A DNA stretch of 5,511 nucleotides from Prevotellaceae bacterium (GTDB lineage: Bacteria; Bacteroidota; Bacteroidia; Bacteroidales; Bacteroidaceae). The translations under genes and the position numbers were made by a program. The first letter of the stretch is position 1, and every line of letters starts with the position of its first letter. The notes below the pieces were generated by a model that did not search any database, had not been told where the DNA came from, and saw only the letters and a program-made list of their open reading frames with translations. Shown piece by piece: positions 1-4,341 of this stretch. Location: positions 1-5,511 of the forward strand of contig JAISIB010000179.1 in assembly GCA_031262265.1 (NCBI GenBank), read 5' to 3'.

Positions 1-4
1 ATAG

Positions 5-1030
5 CAGCGATTCGTGTTTACGGACATACATATCGCTTTCCCGCTGATTGCTATCGGTTCGGTCGCCTTAGTCTGGCTATATACGCAGAAGAGCGGCATC
101 AAAACAATCGTTTGGACAGACGCGCTGCAAACCACTTGTCTGATTACAGCCCTCATCCTGATCATTCTCGCCGTTAGCCGACAACTGAACCTGAACGTCG
201 GCGAAATGATCGAAGCCGTTGCCGACAACCCGCATTCGCGCATCTTCGTATGGGACGATTGGTTCTCGCGCCAACACTTCGTAAAACAATTTCTAAGCGG
301 TATCTTCATCGTCATTGTCATGACCGGATTGGATCAGGATATGATGCAAAAAAATCTAAGCTGTCGCTCGTTGCCCGAAGCCAAGAAGAATATGTACACG
401 TACGGCTTTGCTTTTATTCCGCTCAACCTGCTTTTTCTGGGATTGGGCGTACTACTGCTGATATTGACCGACACTCTGCACATCAACTTGCCCGCTACCG
501 GAGACGACCTGCTGCCTATGTTGGCTACCGAAGGTTACTTGGGACAAGCGGTACTAGTGTTCTTCACCATAGGTATTATCGCCGCTTCGTTTAGCAACTC
601 GGATTCGGCACTGACGGCCATGACTACAAGTTTTTGCGTGGACATACTCGACACGGACAAGGAAGATGAGCACACGGCGCGCCGCAAACGTCGACGCGTG
701 CACGCCGGTATGTCGGTTTTGCTAGTACTTTGCATCTGTTTCTTCGGTCTAATGGATAGCCCCAGCCTGATTGACGCCATTTACGTCATCGCTTCTTATA
801 CGTACGGACCTTTGTTAGGAATGTTTGCCTTCGGGTTGTTTACCCGACGTGCCGTGTACGATCGATGGACTCCCTATATTGCCGTCGCATCTCCTATGCT
901 GTGCTACCTGATCGACGTCACTATCGGCACACTGACCGGCTATCGTTTCGGTTACGAGTTGCTGATGTTGAACGGATTGCTTACCTTTGCAGGACTTTAC
1001 CTCAGCGGATATTATACAACTAAATCTTAG
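5..1030 (+). CDS. Sodium:solute symporter (SSS family), 5'-truncated or interrupted
   Basis: This is the C-terminal part of an inner-membrane Na+-coupled solute transporter of the SSS family; the substrate cannot be told. The visible 338 residues, counted from a GTG at 14, hold about nine hydrophobic segments (roughly 8-24, 39-54, 91-106, 131-153, 176-193, 232-246, 253-277, 284-304, 313-334). The segment with SNSDSALTAMTTSF at about 194-207 matches the serine/threonine-rich helix that contributes to the sodium site in this family. A basic cytoplasmic loop (RRKRRR, about 223-228) follows it. Whole members are usually about 450-550 residues, so some 130-150 N-terminal residues are missing. The GTG at 14 lies inside a family-like stretch and is probably an internal valine codon, not a start. 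The same frame has a TAG at 2-4, so the gene is either cut by the window with an edge error or is interrupted by a nonsense codon. The engB start follows 5 bp after its TAG stop. Confidence 0.85.
   Translation, partial: QRFVFTDIHIAFPLIAIGSVALVWLYTQKSGIKTIVWTDALQTTCLITALILIILAVSRQLNLNVGEMIEAVADNPHSRIFVWDDWFSRQHFVKQFLSGIFIVIVMTGLDQDMMQKNLSCRSLPEAKKNMYTYGFAFIPLNLLFLGLGVLLLILTDTLHINLPATGDDLLPMLATEGYLGQAVLVFFTIGIIAASFSNSDSALTAMTTSFCVDILDTDKEDEHTARRKRRRVHAGMSVLLVLCICFFGLMDSPSLIDAIYVIASYTYGPLLGMFAFGLFTRRAVYDRWTPYIAVASPMLCYLIDVTIGTLTGYRFGYELLMLNGLLTFAGLYLSGYYTTKS
982..989 (+). promoter_or_regulatory. Possible internal Bacteroidota -7 element for engB
   Basis: TACCTTTG matches the Bacteroidota -7 consensus TAnnTTTG and lies 46 bp before the engB ATG. 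A GTTG at 958-961, 20 bp upstream, agrees with the -33 TTTG motif in three of four bases. It sits inside the 3' end of the symporter gene. An eight-base motif with six fixed positions turns up by chance about once per strand in a window this size, so the call is tentative. If real, it would let engB be expressed even if the symporter is silent or broken. Confidence 0.35.
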
Positions 1031-1035
1031 CAAAG

Positions 1036-1638
1036 ATGGAAATTAAAAGTGCGACATTCGTAGTCAGCAACACCGACGTACGCAAGTGCCCGACCGGCAA
1101 CTTGCCGGAATATGCTTTTATCGGACGTTCCAATGTCGGAAAGTCCAGTCTGATCAACATGCTGACCGGTCAGAAATCACTCGCCATGACGTCGTCCACA
1201 CCCGGAAAGACGGCACTCATCAATCACTTCCTAATCAACGGAGCATGGTATCTGGTGGATTTACCCGGATACGGTTACGCCAAGCGCGGACAAAAGGGGC
1301 GCGAGCAACTACAACGTATCATTCAGGATTATATCTTAGAGCGTGAGCAAATGACCAATTTGTTCGTACTCGTAGATAGCCGTCTGGATCCTCAAAAGAT
1401 AGACTTGGAATTCATCGAATGGTTAGGTGAGAACGGGATTCCCTTTGCGGTTGTCTTTACGAAAGCAGATAAACTGAAAGGTGGAGCCGTGAACGGCAAC
1501 GTCAAGGCTTTTCTGAACAAACTGAAAGAACAATGGGAAGAATTGCCGCCGCATTTTATCACTTCGGCCGAAACAAAACAAGGCAAAGAAGCGTTATTAG
1601 ATTATATAGCAGGAATCAACAAACAAGTAATGACTTAA
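1036..1638 (+). CDS. engB: Ribosome biogenesis GTP-binding protein EngB (YihA/YsxC)
   Basis: Cytoplasmic TRAFAC-class GTPase which in studied bacteria acts late in assembly of the 50S ribosomal subunit and is usually essential. At 200 residues it has the normal length of the family. All G motifs are visible: G1 P-loop GRSNVGKS at 30-37, G2 around Thr55 in STPGKT, G3 DLPG at 75-78, G4 TKAD at 142-145 and G5 SAE at 177-179. The N-terminal stretch before the P-loop is as short as in EngB proteins and there is no second GTPase or KH domain, which excludes Der and Era. The ATG at 1036 gives this standard N-terminus. It begins 5 bp after the symporter stop and is followed 10 bp later by the DUF4923 gene, so the three are probably co-transcribed. 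No strong Shine-Dalgarno sequence precedes it, which is common in Bacteroidota. Nothing in it looks damaged. Confidence 0.97.
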   Translation: MEIKSATFVVSNTDVRKCPTGNLPEYAFIGRSNVGKSSLINMLTGQKSLAMTSSTPGKTALINHFLINGAWYLVDLPGYGYAKRGQKGREQLQRIIQDYILEREQMTNLFVLVDSRLDPQKIDLEFIEWLGENGIPFAVVFTKADKLKGGAVNGNVKAFLNKLKEQWEELPPHFITSAETKQGKEALLDYIAGINKQVMT

Positions 1639-1648
1639 TTAGTACACT

Positions 1649-2263
1649 ATGAAACCGCGTTATTTAATTATCTTATTCGCTACTTTTATCATCTTACCGG
1701 CTCATTTCACGCACGCCCAATCGTTGGGAGACCTCTGGAACGCTGCCAAGAAAGCCGTCACCGAAAAAGTATCCGACACCCTCGCCGGAGAGCTGACCAT
1801 GACCGGCACGTGGAACTTTCAAGGTTCGGCAATCGCCTTACAATCCGACAACTTGCTCTCGCAAGCGGGTAGCGCGTTGGCCGAAAGCACCGCCGAACAA
1901 AAATTGGACGGCTACCTCAGCAAAGTAGGCTTGCGCACAGGTGCCTCCCAATTCACCTTTAATGCAGACAGTACGTTCACGGCAACCATCGGCGGGCGCA
2001 CGATAAAAGGCACCTACGCGTACGATGCTGCCGGCAAGACCGCGCAACTGAAAATAGCGCGCGTAGCCAATATCAAGACCCAAGTGGAACTACACGCCAA
2101 AGAGTTGTCCCTACTCTTCGAGGCCGACAAACTACTTGACCTGCTCACGCAATTCGGCAACAAATCAAACAATACGAGCATGAAAGCTATTGCCGCGCTG
2201 GCCAAAGGATATGACGGTTTGCAGCTCGGAATGAAATTTTCCAAGCAAGAGGCGAAGAAATAA
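1649..2263 (+). CDS. Secreted DUF4923 (lipocalin-like) family protein
   Basis: A 204-residue exported protein of unknown function. It opens with a signal peptide: basic start (KPR), hydrophobic core at about 5-18 and a probable signal peptidase I site THA|Q after residue 23. There is no lipobox cysteine, so it is probably periplasmic or secreted rather than lipid-anchored. The mature part begins with a short amphipathic stretch (LGDLWNAAKKAVTEKV). It then shows a lipocalin-like pattern: GTWNFQG at 53-59, then FTFNADSTF at 102-110 and the GGRTIKGTY turn at 115-123, which suggests a beta barrel with a predominantly alpha-helical C-terminus. This fits the DUF4923 family, which I know from Bacteroidales genomes; the assignment is from memory of the pattern and not from a search. 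The gene starts 10 bp after engB and has no promoter of its own that I can see, so it is probably read through from engB. No catalytic motif is visible. Confidence 0.8.
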   Translation: MKPRYLIILFATFIILPAHFTHAQSLGDLWNAAKKAVTEKVSDTLAGELTMTGTWNFQGSAIALQSDNLLSQAGSALAESTAEQKLDGYLSKVGLRTGASQFTFNADSTFTATIGGRTIKGTYAYDAAGKTAQLKIARVANIKTQVELHAKELSLLFEADKLLDLLTQFGNKSNNTSMKAIAALAKGYDGLQLGMKFSKQEAKK

Positions 2264-2275
2264 ATAAATAGTTGC

Positions 2276-2283
2276 TAATTTTG
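2276..2283 (+). promoter_or_regulatory. Bacteroidota -7 promoter element for the DUF1573 gene
   Basis: TAATTTTG is a full match to the Bacteroidota -7 consensus TAnnTTTG, placed in the 49-bp gap between the DUF4923 and DUF1573 genes, 29 bp before the ATG at 2313. Transcription would begin near 2289 and give a leader of about 25 nt that keeps the AAAGGAA ribosome-binding site. No clear -33 TTTG is seen at the expected distance. Confidence 0.55.
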
Positions 2284-2297
2284 CTCGGTTATTTAAT

Positions 2298-2304
2298 AAA
2301 AGGA
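2298..2304 (+). promoter_or_regulatory. Ribosome binding site of the DUF1573 gene
   Basis: AAAGGAA lies 8 nt before the ATG at 2313. It is the best Shine-Dalgarno match in the window and fixes the start, which also gives a clean signal peptide. Confidence 0.6.
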
Positions 2305-2312
2305 ACAAAGCA

Positions 2313-2705
2313 ATGAAAAAAATCGTTTTACTGACACTCGGACTAATACTCGGCGCAACAGGCATTTCTGCCCAGCAAGTAGCCGACATCAAGTTTACGG
2401 AGACCACCATCGACGTGGGCACATTCCCTGAGAACAAGACGGTGGAAGCCGTATTCAACTTTACCAATACGGGCAGCGCGCCTCTGGTCATACACCAAGC
2501 CATCGCATCTTGCGGCTGCACGATACCCGAATTTTCTAAGGAACCGATTTTGCCCGGCAAGAGCGGCACTATCAAAGTGACGTATGACGGCACAGGTAAG
2601 CTACCCGGCAAGTTCCAGAAATCAGTCACCTTGCGCACCAACGCCAAAACCGAATTGATGCGCCTCTACATTAAAGGAGATATGGAAGTAAAGAAATCGG
2701 AATAG
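2313..2705 (+). CDS. Secreted DUF1573 domain protein
   Basis: A small 130-residue exported protein made of a signal peptide and one DUF1573 domain. The signal peptide has KK at 2-3, a hydrophobic core at 4-18 and a probable cleavage site ISA|Q after residue 20. The mature part shows the family pattern: an opening strand with IDVGTFPENKTVEAVFNFTNTG (split at 33-42 and 43-54), then the SCGCT motif with Cys67 and Cys69, the PILPGKSGTIKVTY turn-strand at 78-91, and KSVTLRTNA at 103-111. The fold is expected to be an immunoglobulin-like beta sandwich related to ASPM/SPD-2/Hydin domains. The molecular function is unknown; the location is periplasm or outside. The gene has its own promoter element and Shine-Dalgarno site, so it is probably a separate transcription unit from the engB group. 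Its last four codons and stop lie inside the left arm of a long hairpin. Confidence 0.93.
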   Translation: MKKIVLLTLGLILGATGISAQQVADIKFTETTIDVGTFPENKTVEAVFNFTNTGSAPLVIHQAIASCGCTIPEFSKEPILPGKSGTIKVTYDGTGKLPGKFQKSVTLRTNAKTELMRLYIKGDMEVKKSE

Positions 2706-2730
2706 CCACGCGGCTATTCCGATTTCTTTA
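2689..2730. terminator. Perfect 19-bp hairpin, probable bidirectional terminator
   Basis: The left arm TAAAGAAATCGGAATAGCC (2689-2707) is the exact reverse complement of the right arm at 2712-2730, with a 4-nt ACGC loop. The arm end nearest the loop is GC-richer (GGAATAGCC) and the outer part is A-rich on the left and T-rich on the right (ATTTCTTTA), so transcripts from either strand would have a hairpin followed by a U-rich tail. It should end the DUF1573 transcript and could also stop read-through from fabD. The left arm includes the DUF1573 stop codon at 2703-2705. Confidence 0.85.
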
Positions 2731-2820
2731 TAGACCTATACGTCTTTCTTTCAGGGATAAAAATAGGACATCTCTCGCTCGTTCTAACAACTTCGTAACT
2801 TATTTGAACGACAAAGCCAC

Positions 2821-2848
2821 AAAAAAGGCTGCCCTTGTGGACAGCCTT
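2821..2848 (-). terminator. Intrinsic terminator of fabD
   Basis: Read on the minus strand, AAGGCTG (2848-2842), a 10-nt loop and CAGCCTT (2831-2825) make a 7-bp stem that runs into six T residues (2826-2821). It lies 11 bp beyond the fabD stop codon at 2862-2860, in the right orientation for a rho-independent terminator. Confidence 0.85.
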
Positions 2849-2859
2849 GCGATGCGTTG

Positions 2860-3741
2860 TTATTCTATGCCGGCGACTGAGACGTCGGGAGAAATCTTCT
2901 TGATTAGTCCTTGTAGAACGGTACCCGGCCCGCATTCGAGAAACTCGGTGGCTCCGTCTGCCGTCATCGCTTGCACGGTCTGCGTCCAACGTACGGCCGA
3001 AGTCAATTGCGATAGCAAGTTTTGCTTGATTGTGTCGGAATCCGTATGCGGACGTGCATCCACGTTCTGATATATGGGACATTTCGGGGTTTGAAAACGT
3101 GTTGCCTGAATAGCTTCTCCCAATTCGATGCGTGCCGGCTCCATCAACGGAGAATGGAACGCTCCACCAACTTTGAGCGGAAGCGCACGTTTGGCTCCGG
3201 CAGCTTTCATTTGTTCGCAGATCTGTTGCACAGCCTCTATCGAACCGGAAATAACTATTTGCTCCGTCGTATTATAATTGGCAGGTACGCAGACGCCGTC
3301 CGTCACTTGACGACAGATCTCCTCTACTCGTTCGGCAGGCAAACCAATGATCGCCGCCATCGTCGAGGGTTGCAGTTCGCAGGCCTTTTGCATGGCCAAT
3401 GCACGGGCATGTACCAAGCGTAAGCCGTCTTCAAAGGAGAGCGCGCCGGCCACTACCAACGCAGAGAACTCACCCAACGAATGTCCGGCTACCATATCGG
3501 GAGCAGGCAGGCCATCTTGCGTCAGTGCCGAGATTACCGAATGCAAAAAGACGGCAGGCTGCGTGACGCGGGTCTGACGTAAATCTTCGTCCGTACCGTC
3601 AAACATCAAGCCCGTAATGCGAAAGCCTAATACTTCATTGGCTTTCTCAAATAATTCTCTGGCCATGGGAGATTGTTCGTAGAGGTTCTTACCCATTCCT
3701 ACGTATTGGGCGCCTTGTCCCGGGAATACAAATGCTTTCAT
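2860..3741 (-). CDS. fabD: Malonyl-CoA:ACP transacylase
   Basis: Cytoplasmic enzyme that moves the malonyl group from coenzyme A to acyl carrier protein, supplying the extender unit for type II fatty acid synthesis. The 293-residue product is close to the usual length (about 290-310). Visible landmarks are the N-terminal FPGQGAQ with Gln9 of the oxyanion hole, the nucleophile Ser88 in GHSLGEF, Arg113 which should bind the malonyl carboxylate, NYN at 155-157, the catalytic His196 in GAFHSP, and the C-terminal ECGPGTVLQGL at 269-279. The ATG at 3741 gives the standard MKAFVFPGQG start. The frame stays open for 38 more codons upstream, but that stretch has no family similarity, carries the promoter element and runs into folA, so it is not coding. 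The gene stands alone rather than in a fab cluster, diverges from folA, and has its own terminator. All key residues are present. Confidence 0.97.
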   Translation of the reverse strand: MKAFVFPGQGAQYVGMGKNLYEQSPMARELFEKANEVLGFRITGLMFDGTDEDLRQTRVTQPAVFLHSVISALTQDGLPAPDMVAGHSLGEFSALVVAGALSFEDGLRLVHARALAMQKACELQPSTMAAIIGLPAERVEEICRQVTDGVCVPANYNTTEQIVISGSIEAVQQICEQMKAAGAKRALPLKVGGAFHSPLMEPARIELGEAIQATRFQTPKCPIYQNVDARPHTDSDTIKQNLLSQLTSAVRWTQTVQAMTADGATEFLECGPGTVLQGLIKKISPDVSVAGIE

Positions 3742-3787
3742 CTGGGTTCTTCTATGTTTATGTGGGATGTATATATAAAAAACGCGG

Positions 3788-3795
3788 CAAAGATA
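3788..3795 (-). promoter_or_regulatory. Bacteroidota -7 promoter element for fabD
   Basis: On the minus strand TATCTTTG matches TAnnTTTG completely. It is 46 bp upstream of the fabD ATG, giving a leader of roughly 40 nt that is rich in A and T (TTTTTTATATATA). No good -33 TTTG is present at the usual distance; the nearest T-rich group (TTTA) is only 12 bp upstream. Confidence 0.6.
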
Positions 3796-3808
3796 CGCAT
3801 AATCTCGT

Positions 3809-3824
3809 AAAGTAGAGCTACTTT
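3809..3824. repeat. Small inverted repeat overlapping the folA promoter element
   Basis: AAAGTAG (3809-3815), a 2-bp AG spacer and CTACTTT (3818-3824) form a near-palindrome of 16 bp. Its right arm overlaps six of the eight bases of the folA -7 element, and it lies about 14 bp upstream of the fabD -7 element on the other strand. The position suits an operator that could act on one or both divergent genes, but no regulator is identified and arms of 7 bp can arise by chance. Confidence 0.35.
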
Positions 3825-3826
3825 TG
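3819..3826 (+). promoter_or_regulatory. Bacteroidota -7 promoter element for folA
   Basis: TACTTTTG matches TAnnTTTG in full and lies just upstream of folA. Transcription would be expected to start near 3832, leaving about 18 nt before the ATG at 3850 or about 9 nt before the ATG at 3841. This short leader favours the ATG at 3850. No -33 motif is evident. Confidence 0.5.
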
Positions 3827-3849
3827 TCCGCAATGACCAAATGACGCGT

Positions 3850-4341
3850 ATGCAAAAGTTAATTATCGTGGCGGCAGCCACCAATCACATCATCGGAAAA
3901 GACAATCGCCTGCTGTGGCGGCTGTCGGGAGATATGCAGTTCTTCAAAGCACAAACGACGGGACATGCCGTTATCATGGGGCGCAAGACATTTGAGTCGA
4001 TGGGTCGTCCGCTACCCCACCGTCTGAACATCATTATCACCCGCGATATGAGTTACGCAAAGGAAAATTGTTTGACGGCACACAGTCTGGACGAAGCCTT
4101 TCGCTTGGCTGCCGAACACGGCGCGGAGAAAGCGTTCGTTATCGGGGGCGGTGAGATTTACAGACAGGCGTGGCATCAGGCAGACGTACTGTACCTGACT
4201 CGCGTAGCCGCTGCTCTGGACGGAGACACGACCGTTCCGTCTCCCGACGGTGACTCCTATTGGACGGAAACGGGGCGAACGGATTATCCCGCAGACGAAC
4301 GAAACGAATACGCGTACAGCATTATTCGGTATCAACATTAG
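3850..4341 (+). CDS. folA: Dihydrofolate reductase
   Basis: Cytoplasmic enzyme that reduces dihydrofolate to tetrahydrofolate with NADPH, feeding one-carbon metabolism for thymidylate, purines and methionine; it is the target of trimethoprim. With the start used here the protein is 163 residues, typical for chromosomal DHFR. Visible are IIVAAATNHIIGKDN at the N-terminus, LLWRLSGDMQFFK with the catalytic acid Asp28 (Asp27 in E. coli), the cofactor-binding MGRKTFESMGRPLP at about 43-56, VIGGGEIYRQ at about 97-106 and the late DGDT motif at 124-127. An ATG three codons earlier (3841) is in frame and would add MTR; I prefer 3850 because it matches the family N-terminus and leaves a more normal leader after the -7 element. 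The Leu-Ser-Gly before the catalytic Asp replaces the more usual Leu-Pro-Ala. The gene diverges from fabD, and its 3' end overlaps the RND gene tail to tail by 20 bp. Confidence 0.95.
   Translation: MQKLIIVAAATNHIIGKDNRLLWRLSGDMQFFKAQTTGHAVIMGRKTFESMGRPLPHRLNIIITRDMSYAKENCLTAHSLDEAFRLAAEHGAEKAFVIGGGEIYRQAWHQADVLYLTRVAAALDGDTTVPSPDGDSYWTETGRTDYPADERNEYAYSIIRYQH

Noticed and set aside
14..16. GTG as the true start of the symporter
   Set aside because: It falls within an SSS-like stretch, has no Shine-Dalgarno sequence in the few bases before it, and would leave a protein lacking several core helices.
2165..2647. 160-codon minus-strand open frame across the DUF4923/DUF1573 junction
   Set aside because: It is antisense to two well-supported genes, has no recognisable domain and no start signal; it is a coding shadow.
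2731..2816. Possible small RNA or gene in the convergent spacer
   Set aside because: The stretch is short, has only a weak 5-bp pairing (CGTTC/GAACG) and no promoter motif or credible reading frame.
2714..3082. 122-codon minus-strand open frame at the 3' end of fabD
   Set aside because: It is an out-of-frame reading of fabD that runs through the fabD terminator, with a biased composition rich in Arg and Ser.
3742..3855. N-terminal extension of fabD by 38 codons to an ATG at 3855
   Set aside because: The extension has no similarity to FabD, contains the TATCTTTG promoter element and overlaps the folA start; the ATG at 3741 gives the standard N-terminus.
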